DNA of 64,000 nt. Source: Brachyhypopomus gauderio. Taxonomy: Eukaryota > Chordata > Actinopteri > Gymnotiformes > Hypopomidae. The stretch is taken from positions 310,001 to 374,000 of the forward strand of contig NW_027506964.1 in assembly GCF_052324685.1 (NCBI RefSeq), given 5' to 3'. Below are positions 47,166 to 58,302 of the stretch, in pieces (the first letter of the stretch is position 1; each line of letters opens with the position of its first letter). A program made the translations under genes and the position numbers. Under the pieces are notes generated by a model. It searched no databases and was not told where the DNA came from. It saw only the letters and a list, made by a program, of their open reading frames with translations.

Positions 47166-47945
47166 ATGCTGTCCGCCAGTGCAAGTGCAAATGAATGTAC
47201 ACTCACGACTCACTGGGTTGCCTTCAGAACTGCCTTAATCCTTCGTGTCATAGATTCAACAAGGTACTGGAAACATTCCTCAGAGAGTCTGGTCCATATT
47301 GACATGACAACATCACATAGTTGCTGCAGATTTGTCAGCTGCACATCCATGATGTGAATCTCCCGTTCCAGTCTGAGATGATTCGCACTTTATGACATGG
47401 CGCATTATCCTGCTGGAAGTAGCCATCAGAAGACGGGTACACTGTGGTCATAAAGGGATGGACATGGTCAGCAACAATACTCAGGTAGGCTGTGGTGTTG
47501 ACAGGATGCTCAATTGGTACTAATGGGCCCAAAGTGTGCCAGAAAAATATCCCCAACACCATTGCACCAGCATGAACCGTTGATAAAAGGCCTGATGTAT
47601 CCATGCTTTCATGTTGTTGATGCCAAATTCTGGCTTTACTATCCAAATGTTGCAGCAGAAATGTTGCAGCAGAAGCAGAAATGCAGAGACTCATCAGACC
47701 AGGTGATGTTTTTCCAATCTTCTATTGTCCAATTCTGGTGAGCCTGTGTGAATTGTAGCCCCAGTTTCCTGTTCTTAGCTGACAGGAGTGGCAGTAGTAA
47801 TCCCAGTAGATCAGCAGTTTCTGAAATACTCAGACCAGCCCGTCTGGCACCAACAACCACACCACGTTCAAACTCACTTAAATCACCTTTCTTCCCCATT
47901 CTGATGCTTGGTTTGAACTGCTGCGTTCTGCATTAGGCCTTTTAT
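47166..47945 (-). pseudogene. Tc1-like transposase pseudogene
   Basis: Minus-strand fragments in order: MGKKGDLSEFERGVVVGARR with LSISETADLL (N-terminal HTH), LQFTQAHQNWTIEDWKNITW with WSDES (first catalytic Asp), a frameshift, then VHAGAMVLGIFFWHTLGPLV and YFQQDNAPCHK (second Asp region). The C-terminus runs to about 47166 with stops. It is the same family as the 44.2-kb fragment. It is inactive because of frameshifts. Confidence 0.85.
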
Positions 47946-47949
47946 TGTT

Positions 47950-50900
47950 GTGTTTACATATGGCCTCTTGGACTTAATTAGCAAATGTAATGTTTCTTAG
48001 AATATTAAGGATAAATTAAACTGTGTGTTTTAAAATCCAGATTAAATACACATTTGATTAGGCTGGCCTACAGTTTGTTTTCTGAATCTTTTAATTATTT
48101 TATTAATCTGTAACAGCTTGTAGCAGCTGAGATCACTAAGCAATTTCATTTTAATTTGCTGTTATATTTTAAGAAGGAGACAATAAGTGTTGCATAGATT
48201 GATCATTTATGTGTATGGTATGATGTGCATTGTGTTACAGAGAGGGTATATTAGGAGTTTGCATATCAAGTGTTTAAACACTTTTTGTGCAGCATATTTC
48301 AAAATGGGAGGATTAAAACTAGGATGGTTTTAAGTCCCTGTTTTCTGATCTGGTTAATAGCAGGATGTTATTCTAACCGGAGAAGAATGGAGAGACTCCC
48401 ATTTCTCCACCTCCTCTTCTTACACTGTTTAAATGCATGGCTCCTCCTTGACGTTTTTCCTGGTCAACTGTTAAATTCCCACAATGCCTAGAGTACATAT
48501 TTTTCCCCACCAGAACTCCTCACATTCCAAAACCGAACGCCATCTCTGCTCTGAAGCTTAACGCCTGGCTCCAGTCTTCACGAATTAAAGAACTGAACGA
48601 TTATGTTCCAGATCTGGCCCGTCATCACCTCCATTAGGGAGGGATCATGTTGCTATGGAAACTAACAGTTATATTAAAAACTACTATCTTTCCTCATCCT
48701 CGTTGGGATCTAACCATGTTTAATGGTTTTAGTAATGGGTTTAAATCAGTGTTAATGGTACCACTGTAAGAAACATCAGAGATCACTATAGCAAGGAATG
48801 GACAGCACAAACAAGTGTGTACAGTTTGAATGTATGAAACTGCTATTGTGAATCATTTATATTGATTTCTTTATATGTCTGCTGTTTGTATTTATCTAAA
48901 ACAACTGCAAATATTTATTCAGCTGATACATATTATTTAATAATTCATAGCTTAACTAGCTGTTTCAGAATGCAGCTTCAAAATCCATCACTAGCTGTTT
49001 CAGACGTTCTTGTATGGGATCTTATATTTGTGATCATTTCAAAATTAAATTTACTAAAAGCAATTGCAAACTGAATTTAAGGGACATGCTTGAATGTGTT
49101 ATAGATTTAACAGTACATACAGTATTTAGCATATGTTATTTTGATTGATCTTATCTCATGCTCAAAATATTATATCTATACCTTCCACTGTCTGCAATCC
49201 ACAGCCATAGCTATATACAAATAATGAACAATACTGACGCCTGTGTTTCAAAATAGAAATACTCTCAAAAATAGAAAAACTCTTACATTTTTTTAATAAA
49301 AAGCAACAGTAGCTTAAATTGAGTTAATCTAAACTTCTAAATGTTTTCAGTGCCGATAGACACTTCCTTAGTTTACATAATTTCCAATTTATTCTCAGAA
49401 CATGCCCTCATGAATAATATAGTGAAATGGGGTATCACTGTAGACATTGTTATCACATGGTGTTTCTTAACACATTTTCTTCTTCCAAAACCTGGATTTA
49501 GATATTCTCCATCTACAAACACATATAATACATTAACCAGGGATGAACTGTGTTATTGACTGTGTTATGGACATTAGATCTTGGGGGGTGGGGGAATATA
49601 ATAGTTGCAGTAGTAACACTTAACTCAAGGGTAAATTCATATTTGATTCCTGTATGTGTTTATTGGGCAGTAAGGCCATTCTCTGTGAGTGTCACCTACT
49701 GCTTGTGGCTGGTCAGACTGTAATGGAATCTAGCAATGCTGATCAAACTGGACCATGTGTCTGGTTTTTGCTGGATTTGCATTGTTTACATCAGTCTGCA
49801 TGCTTTGTGACTCTAAAGCTGTCCCAGGATAAAGCAAACTCCCACTTGCATGTTACACTAAGGGTGACACAACACTCTAGTCATACAACCTGGAACAAAT
49901 AGATACGTTTATTGTCAGAATTGTTGTGGTTTTAAGTGAAAAACACAAAAGTGCAAAAGCTCACTCCTGCAGTCACACCCAGTCAAAACAGAAGAGATGT
50001 TTTTAATTCTCAGAGACAGTATTGCAATCCAAAGAACAGCTAATTCAGTTTGCAGTAGGCACCTCGAGGGCAGTGTACAGCAGGTCACAGACCGAGTCTG
50101 TTTTTATTCTAAGACTGAGGAAATAAAGAACCAATTTGATTACATGCAGAAAGAATTCAGAGGAAACAGTTTGAATTAGATTGAAGATCGTTCTGCTTGA
50201 CCTTCCTGAGATAGTGAGATGTTTATCACGTACAATCTGTTTCACTGAAATGAGATGGCAGTTATAAGCTCTTACCGTATCCTTGAAAGACCCCCCTGTA
50301 GGCAGCAGGACAATTTATGTCACATAAAATAGAGTCCTCATCGCAACTCGTCAGACATGAAGGATGAACAATATTTCAGTTTTATAGCAGAAGCTAACTG
50401 AAAATACAGGATGAGTGTGTGCATGTTTACATATGTGTTTACAGTCTCATCTTCATCTGTTGGTGTATGATATCACTCTACAGACAGGATGTCTGAAGCA
50501 CAGAAATCAATAGTCCAGTCCACTGTAATGAGCCAATACAAGGGTGACAGAGGTAGGGAGACAGACAGGCGCTGAAGGACAGAACTAGCGAGAGCCAGAC
50601 TGTAAGCACAGGGCTAGGGAGAGAAATACAGGGGTTTAGTGAGGGTGTGTGCACAGCTGTGACCGAATTACCATACCGCACCAAATCTAAGTCTAAAGAT
50701 TTGATTCCCAGCAGCAAAGGAAATGAGATTGTTCACACATACACACATGTCCTTATATGACCTGAAGATGAGTTATGTAAATCTGTTTGAGGTGTTAATC
50801 TGGGATTACTTTGATGAACACGTCCACATTTTCACATTCCCCAGTTTGTTTAGCTCATAAACAAAGGCCTCTTGCAAAACACAATTTTGCCCCATTTCTG

Positions 50901-51701
50901 TATGTCACATCCACATGCACAAACACACACACATACACAACATATTTGCTGAGCTGTAATACAATTTTCAATTTAATACTTAGTCCAATGTGGAAGACTT
51001 TTAGCATGGCAAATTATACCAGCTAAGTAATAAGGACATAATTGTGACTTCATTGCTATAGTTACCAGCTGATGTTTTTTTCTAAGTGTTCCTCTGAAGA
51101 TCTGGTGTGGTGCTGAGGCTCTTCTAATGGGTTCTCTCATGCCAGGGCACCATGGGCTCGGTCCAGTTAAGCTGCTTCCTTCGATTTGCCTTTCTCTCTT
51201 GACTATGAGGAGTGTGTTTGTGCATGTTTGTGTGAGAGTCCTGCTCAGAGAGACAGATAATACAGAAGATGTGTGGCTCACCCCAACCCTACCCCCCTTC
51301 CAAACCCCCCCCCCCATCATCAGCTCATCTCCATTCACCCACTGCACTGTGCTGCTCTGTTGCCATGGCAAAGAGACAAGAGAATGCAGCTAAGCATGGC
51401 TGAGGATAACACACCCAATGCAGCTGGATGTGTGTGAGCACAGGGTGTGTCACAAATCACAAGAGCATTTTATTACATTCATTAATGAAGAAGCTGCAAT
51501 TGTACGGGAGCTAATATGTACTATTCGTAGATTGACCAGAAGAGGTAGCGCTTTTTTTTAGCAATGTATAAAATGAGATAAAGTTCTTGTGAATGGATAT
51601 TTATGCTTTCCAGATATTTCTTGAATTAACATTTATAAAGAATTATTAAGTCAGTCCTTTAAATAATATCCAAATGTGTTGATCTAAGTATGACTACAAA
51701 A

Positions 51702-51757
<56 letters not shown>

Positions 51758-51960
51758 GTGCACATGTTGGTGTCTGTTTAGAGACAGGCTGTGTAGTGGC
51801 GGGTTATAGAACTGGCCCTTTCTGGGGTCTTTCATGATCAGGACTGCCCTGCCTTTTTAAACATTCATTAGCAGTTGGTTCATAAGACGATCGTGGAGTG
51901 CAGTTAGCTTCTTTAGGCAGTTGGCCTTGACCATGTCATGGGCTGGAACTACTTAAGTTT
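47950..51960. other. Long AT-rich stretch with no supported gene
   Basis: Short ORFs only, none with domains or consistent splice sites. I searched for STK3-like kinase exons, expected next in the human gene order, and saw none. Confidence 0.45.
51705..51754. repeat. (CA)n microsatellite
   Basis: About 25 CA units. Confidence 0.95.
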
Positions 51961-51967
51961 TAAGCAC

Positions 51968-52050
51968 TTAAGCACTGGACGGGCTTGCTCCTTACTACCT
52001 CCAAGAGCTTATCATCTATTATGAACCCCCACGTCCAGTAAGATCACAGG
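51968..52050 (+). mobile_element. L2-type LINE fragment
   Basis: It contains the sense equivalent of GLAPEYLQELISYYEPPRP (GGGCTTGCTCCTTACTACCT) and ends at GATCACAGG, where the LTR-like element begins. L2 3' UTR sequence resumes at about 53100. Confidence 0.75.
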
Positions 52051-53088
52051 TGTAACGTAGCTGGCACTGCGGAGTGAGGAGGCTGACACAAATGCTGATG
52101 AGAGCGAGATTTAATAACGGGAATTCCATAATCGTGGTCAAAAGGGCAGGCAGGAGTCATCAGGACAGCCATACATGTTAGACAAATACAGGGGCAGGAC
52201 CGACACAGAACGATAACAAAAGCAGGCAGGGTAACAAGAACAGAGAGAGAACAACGATGACAAAACACAGATCACAATTAGAACAAAACAACCGACAACG
52301 GGCTAGGGAAACACAGGGATATAAATAAAGATTAAACTAGACACAGCTGGAGACACTGACGACACGGGCAGACGGGGAGGAAACCATAGAAACAGACAAC
52401 AAGACGGGATCAATGAGCAAGGAACAACACAGATACGAGGAGCAGAAAAACCAGAGTGACAGCTAGGAGAGGGGGGCGTAGTCCTACGTGACAGCTAGGA
52501 GAGGGGGGCGTAGTCCTACGTGACAGCTAGGAGAGGGGGGCGTAGTCCTACGTGACAGCTAGGAGGGGGGGGCGTAGTCCTACGTGACAGCTAGGAGAGG
52601 GGGGCGTAGTCCTACGTGACAGCTAGGAGAGGGGGGCGTAGTCCTACGTGACAGCTAGGAGAGGGGGGCGTAGTCCTACGTGACAGCTAGGAGAGGGAGG
52701 CGTAGTCCTACGTGACAGCTAGGAGAGGGGGGCGTAGTCCTACGTGACAGCTAGGAGAGGGGGGCGTAGTCCTACGTGACAGCTAGGAGAGGGGGGCGTA
52801 GTCCTACGTGACAGCTAGGAGAGGGGGGCGTAGTCCTACGTGACAGCTAGGAGAGGGGGGCGTAGTCCTACGTGACAGCTAGGAGAGGGGGGCGTAGTCC
52901 TACGTGACAGCTAGGAGAGGGGGGCGTAGTCCTACGTGACAGCTAGGAGAGGGGGGCGTAGTCCTACGTGACAGCTAGGAGAGGGGGGCGGAGTCCTACG
53001 TGACAGCTAGGAGAGGGGGGCGTAGTCCTACGTGACAGCTAGGAGAGGGGGGCGTAGTCCTACATGACATCTAGGAGAGGGGGGCGTA
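52051..53088 (-). mobile_element. LTR-like element with a 32-bp satellite at its 5' end
   Basis: Its left boundary is TGTAACGTAG, which on the minus strand is a terminus ending CTACGTTACA. This parallels the GACGTTACA end of the element at 54787. The unique part (52051-52456) is followed by the satellite, whose units each include TGACA/TGTCACG. The outermost terminal copy is damaged, so no target duplication can be read. It is inserted in an L2 with loss of L2 sequence. There is no coding capacity. Confidence 0.45.
52457..53088. repeat. 32-bp satellite, about 20 copies
   Basis: The unit TGACAGCTAGGAGAGGGGGG plus CGTAGTCCTACG is almost invariant, with about four substitutions in 632 bp. It contains a 10-bp near-palindrome, CGTAGTCCTACG. 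Confidence 0.97.
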
Positions 53089-53094
53089 GTTGAA

Positions 53095-53560
53095 TAATTG
53101 AATAACCCTGGTGTAGTGGCTGGATGCCAATGTCTCAGAATGCTCCCAAGTCTATGTTACCTTCTGGTTCTGCCCTTTTAGCTAGGCTGTAATTTTTTTA
53201 TGCTGGAGGTGCTGCTACACTCCAGAAATGTTAAAATTTCCTCCGTCCCAACTATTATTCCAATACAGAGCTAATTTTCCCTCTTTTCTTTTTCCAAAAG
53301 GCTGCCCTCCTACCCGAGAAATACTGAAACAAGGACAAATGAGCCTTTCCTGCTATCCACCCTGGTCCTGCTATCTCCTGCCTAACCAGCTATGGATGAA
53401 GCATCAACCCACTGCCCTGGCCCCTCTCACCACCCTGAATTTTCCTCTGCTATGGCTGTATCTCCATTGCCCTGGACTACTATTACTGACTATCAAGACG
53501 ACTAGGACTTTTAAGAATAAGAATTACATAGAGAACACGTAAGTCTATATAAATCCACAT
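53095..53560 (+). mobile_element. L2-type LINE 3' UTR fragment
   Basis: It shares GTCTATGTTACCTTCTGGTT, GCCCTTTTAGCTAGGCTGTA and the following CCTCCGTCC...CAGAGCTAATTTTCCCT with the L2 3' UTR at 2530-2690. A 104-codon ORF (53228-53542) overlaps it and is not a gene. Confidence 0.7.
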
Positions 53561-53629
53561 AAAGATGAGAACTATTCATCATTCCCATCACTTATTTGTT
53601 TATGTGTCTCTTTAATGACTGCTGTCATG

Positions 53630-53997
53630 GCAGTATTTTCTCATACTGCTAGACCTCAGTGCTGCTTTTGACACCATTGATCATAATATTCTACTTAATA
53701 GGCTAGAGACACTCATTGGCATAAGAGGTCAAGCACTCTCCTGGTTCAGGTCCTACCTGACAGATCGTTAACAATTTGTACTAGTAAATACGAATGCTCA
53801 GAGCAAAATATAAAGTATGGTGTCCCACAAGGATCTGTACTGGGCCCCATATTATTCTCATTATATATGTTACCACTGGGCACTGGTCGCCCTTGGCTTG
53901 TTCACTGGGGGCTTGGACTCGAACACTTGTTAAGCTGCATCGTGAAATCAACTGTTGTAAAAAGTGCTATATAAAAACATTTTTATTGATTGATTGG
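53630..53997 (+). mobile_element. L2-type LINE with internal deletion and (TTGA)n tail
   Basis: Reverse transcriptase coding sequence ([20 protein letters not shown] ... [14 protein letters not shown] motifs) runs to ACCACTGGGCAC at 53882. It then jumps directly to the L2 3' UTR end (GGTCGCCCTTGGCTTGTTCA) and tail TTATTGATTGATTG. The RT part is nearly identical to 60217-60470. Confidence 0.85.
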
Positions 53998-53999
53998 TT

Positions 54000-54567
54000 T
54001 TGAGATGTCTGCTAGCATCATGGTTGCTGGATACTGTTCAGAGAGTTTATTGTGGTTTGATCTCAGGTTCAACAGCTACTGGACATTGTTGTTGTGTGAT
54101 GCCTCCTTCTCTCATATACTTCTCCAGCTTTGGTGGGTCTGTCCTTATGCTATTACCACCTAGAATACACTGTGGATGGTTCATGGGAGAACATGTTTAT
54201 CCTCGTGGATTCTACTTGTGTATCTCTTCAGGCAGCGTCTAGGGCCACAGGTATGGACAGCTTGTACAACACAACACCACCTATGCTACAGTTTAACAGT
54301 ATTATTACACATTAAAAGATAGTATAGTAGTAGTATATACTATAGTAGTATATAGTATATAAGTATTGAAATGTGTGAACCTTTTCAAAACTGTGGTTTT
54401 CCTAAGGAAATCATGGTGTTTTTGCTCGTGAGACGTCAGAGAGTGCATATTTCGTGTAGGCCTATAAACAGGTTCAACCTCGTACTAATTCCTAATTCAG
54501 AAGCATTTTGCTTGTAGCTGATGAAAGACCTTTGTACAAAATGTCCTGTTTCTCTGGAAACATTACA

Positions 54568-54598
<31 letters not shown>

Positions 54599-54780
54599 AA
54601 TTCAGAAGGCATTATAGAGATAGCTAAAAAAGTTAATATCTTTGAAAGATTATTACAAAAGACAATCTTTTAAATAAAGAAATCCTGAAATATTAATTAC
54701 CAAGTTAAAGGGGACAATCTGGTTTAAGTAAATTATCCACACTAAGACCAACCAAATCTCACTAAGCCCCACTAATTTTT
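54000..54780. other. No gene seen
   Basis: It includes a (TAGTA)n-like stretch at 54318-54362 and a short (CA)n at 54568-54594. ORFs are short and featureless. Confidence 0.4.
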
Positions 54781-54786
54781 GGTATT

Positions 54787-55115
54787 TGTCACGCTACAGC
54801 CCCTGACCCCTCCCCTTTGGGCGTGTGTTTATGTTGTCTTGTCTGTGTCTGTGGATCTTCGTGGATGTGGTTGTGTCTGAGTGTGTTCATCAGTCTCACC
54901 TGTGGCTCGTCTCGTCATCACTCGGGGTTTATGTGGTCTGTCTATTTAATGTGGGCTCGCGCAGTGTCCCGTGCTCGTCTTTGTCAGAGTCACACATGTG
55001 AGTGTTTAAATGTTCTATGTGCGCTATCTGCGCTATTTGTAAACCACAAATTAAAGTGACGTTGGAATTGCGTTGGACTTCGTTTCTCGTCCTTTCCCAC
55101 GCACCTGACGTTACA
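54787..55115 (+). mobile_element. Solo-LTR-like element, 329 bp
   Basis: It starts TGTCACGCTACAGCCCCTGA and ends CACCTGACGTTACA, that is TG...CA. Flanks GTATT and GTGTT match at four of five positions, fitting a 5-bp target duplication. Inside are a TATA-like TCTATTTAATG followed by a GC-rich start-like region, and ATTAAA near 55049. It is the unexpanded relative of the satellite-bearing elements at 39.7 and 52.1 kb. There is no internal retroelement, so the assignment rests on ends and layout. Confidence 0.5.
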
Positions 55116-55119
55116 GTGT

Positions 55120-55701
55120 TGTCTGCGTAGCAGCCTTCGTGTTGCAGTAAACTCTAAAACTATTTGCAACCTTCCATGTCAATTTCTGCACCTGGGGAAA
55201 AAAAGATGAATAAGAAAAGGGTGAAAAGAAGAACATTACCTCACAACTGTGGCCATGTTTGTCTGAGAAAATTCACCATAAACATAAGCATCAGATCAAT
55301 GAGGCAAACCTTATTTTTATATTATCATTCAGTGCTCTGTAAGTTTGAAAGGATGTAATAGTGGGAATGCAAACTATATGTCTCTGTACACAGTTCCATG
55401 AGAATGAATAGACCACAGCCTCCACGACATGCATCATTTATTAACTGTGTCTCCATTTAGAAGACTGGCAAAGCAGATTTTACAAAACCCTGTGGTAGAT
55501 GCGATATGACAGTGTGCTTCGTTCCCTAGGAAACACTTCTTCCAATATCACCGCTTGGCTGGGTTTGTCCCTCAACTGAGAAAGACATTTTAAAATCTAA
55601 TTTTCTCTGTCATTTTGCTACTTTATTTAAATCACACAAACAGACTTAATTACCTCTGTGATACGATTGACAATTTTTTAATATTAAGAAGATGGCATTC
55701 A

Positions 55702-55751
<50 letters not shown>

Positions 55752-57470
55752 TGTGTGTCTGTCAGTCAGTAGTTAAGTCAGCCTGACTCTATCTGTATCA
55801 CTCTTGGCAGCATTGGTTTGTCCTTCAAAGTGCCTGGGGAGGAGCACTGTCACAGGACAGGTTTAGGTTGAGTGAGATCAGGACCTCCACCCCATAAGCT
55901 CTGCAGAGCATATAGAGAAAAAGAAACACAGGCATCCACATAGCAGGCCATGTGTGTTCTGTCCTGTTGGTCCTCCTAAAGGAGCTTTCTCACTGCTTAC
56001 ATTGGACTCTTATAAGCACATCACACATACGCCGCCAGCCTGCGTGTGAGAATGATCTTTTCAGACCTTTCCAATGTGAGCTTACCATAATGGTAAGCGA
56101 CAATAAAGCCAATTACTGTTCAGCCAATCCAAGACCTTTCTGTACACCTTTTTGTTGATGAATTCTGGGAATTTTCCATGTCTGCACTAGTTGGAGAGAA
56201 ATCCTCTAGCTTCATTTTTATGATGTGTTCATAAAGTTTGTTAGAGAACTCATATACTCTTTCAGTGATTCTCTTAGCTGATGTGTAGAAGTAGCTATAT
56301 ACTTTCAGAATGACATTCTTGCTGTAACATCTAAGATTACTTTGGCTGTTTTATGTATTGTGGAAAGGCAGTAACTGAGTAAACTTTTTTGCTTTAGATT
56401 CAAAACGGTGAGTTCTATCAGAGTTGACAGCTTACACTTGACTCAAAACCACTTTATGAGTCTATGATGTACATGCAATTCACTCATTGGGATTATCAAT
56501 TAAATCAGCTATTTTGTTCATCGCTGTACTTTTGGATGTGAACAATGCATTTTCCCTTTCTCTCAGCAGAAGCATTAGTTTGAACAGAAAATGAGGGTTT
56601 TCAAATGTCTTTTTTTTCCATTTCCCTCTGCCTTCAGTGTGAGGACATATTTTACCAATGCCTCTGCTTTTAGCCTTGAGAAGAAGAAGACATTTTCTTG
56701 GCAATTATTCAGTCTTGCAGAATATTCTGGCTTGCCTTGTGCACACTGTATGTGCTATCATAGCTCAGGATGTGCTTAACAGTTATATACGAGTCAAAAC
56801 ACCAGGTGTTACCAGGAGGATTCATTAATTACACTGAACAATGTAAATTTCTACTCTAGTGATTGTTCTACTCAAGTGATGTTCATGAAAGTCCTCAATG
56901 ATACAGTAGTTCAAATGAATAGCACCACCTCCTCACCATACCTAGCTCAGGAGGAGTCTGAAGGAAAATGGATTAATTACCTTCTTCCTTACTCTTCTAC
57001 TCTTCAGTTGATCATGCTTGGTTATTCCCAGATGTGTTAAGGTTAGATAGCCCAACATGGGGGACCAGAAATGCGCTCCAACAGCTGACAGTTTTATTTT
57101 CTCTGTATTAATTAAGACCTGACCTGCCAGAATTCCCTCTTCTATTTTCAAAGTCTCTTGATGTTTGTGACAGATTTTCTTTAAAGGATATTTTAAAAGA
57201 AATTATCTTCTTTACTGAGTCAATAAGGAATGCAGCATTTCATTTTTCAATGCCAGAAAATACATATTATGAAGCTCCCATGGCAGCTGTAGCTTGTAAC
57301 TGTAGCTGCAGCTTCGACTGACCCATTTCAACTAGGAGTCAGGATTTAGAAAATAGCCAATATTGGGGATTAGGATTGTGGTCAGTGAGAGGGCAGTGGT
57401 GAGATCATAGCAGTGGGTGGTGAAGATGGTATTAGAGTCAGTAAGAGGGCAGAGTGCCACTAGGGTTCAC
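55120..57470. other. No gene seen; one (GT)n microsatellite
   Basis: The microsatellite is at 55706-55750. The remainder looks unique, with short ORFs lacking domains. Confidence 0.45.
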
Positions 57471-57479
57471 ACACCAGTG

Positions 57480-58281
57480 TATTTTAGTGCCAGTCCCAAG
57501 CCCGGATAAATAGGGAGGGTTGCGTCAGGAAGGGCATCCGGTGTAAAAACTGCACCAAATCAAATGATGCAGATCAAAAATAGAAATTCCATACCGGATC
57601 GGTCGAGGCCCGGGTTAACAACGACCGCCACTGGTACTGTTGTCCAACAGGGCATTAGTGGAAATTGGACTACTGTTGGGACAAGGAAGAGGAGGAGGGG
57701 GGGAAGAGGGTTCTGAAGATGAAGGAGAGGAGGCAGAGCAGGAAGGTGGAGGTTAGAGTTGGTACGTTGAATGTGGGCTCTATGACAGGTAAAGTGAGAG
57801 AGCTAGCTGATGCAATGGAGAGGAGGAAGATAGATATACTGTGTGTACAGGAGACCAAGTGGAAGGGGAGCAAGGCCAGGAGCATTGGTGGTGGCTTCAA
57901 ACTCTTCTATCATGGTGTAGACAGGAAGAGGAATGGAGTAGGGGTAATCCTGAAGGATGAGTTTAGTAAGAGTGTAGTGGAGGTAAAGCAGGTAAGTGAC
58001 AGGGTGATCTGTGTAAAGTTAGAGATTGATGGGGAGAGATGAAATTGTTTTGCAGGTTCCTAATGAAGAGAGTGGTTATTGGAGCAGATTTAAATGGACA
58101 TGTTGGTGGAGGGAACAGTGGTGTTGAGGAGGTGTTGGGTAGATATGGTGTTAAAGAAAGGAATACGGAAGGACAAATGGTGGTAGATTTTGCTAAAAGG
58201 ATAAAGATGGCGGTAGTTAACACTTACTTTAAGAAAAAGGAAGAGCACTGGGTAAGTGTGCTTACTGACATAGCAATGTAG
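57480..58281 (+). mobile_element. RTE-type LINE fragment (endonuclease region)
   Basis: The 5' part encodes VGTLNVGSMTGKVRELADAM, DILCVQETKWKGSKARSIGG and KLFYHGVDRKRNGVGVILKD. This is the apurinic-endonuclease domain of an RTE-clade ORF. After an internal deletion at about 58040 another frame gives VVIGADLNGHVGGGNSGVEE and VVDFAKRIKMAVVNTYFKKK. The reverse transcriptase is missing, and a Tc1 element begins 22 bp later. Confidence 0.85.
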
Positions 58282-58302
58282 AACCTTTGCTTACTATAAT
58301 TA

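Noticed and set aside
52457..53088. CRISPR-like regular 32-bp repeats
   Set aside because: Tandem units without spacers, inside an LTR-like element.
55164..55358. 64-codon ORF with a basic stretch (KKMNKKRVKRRT)
   Set aside because: A short isolated ORF in AT-rich DNA just after an LTR-like element, with no homology I recognise.
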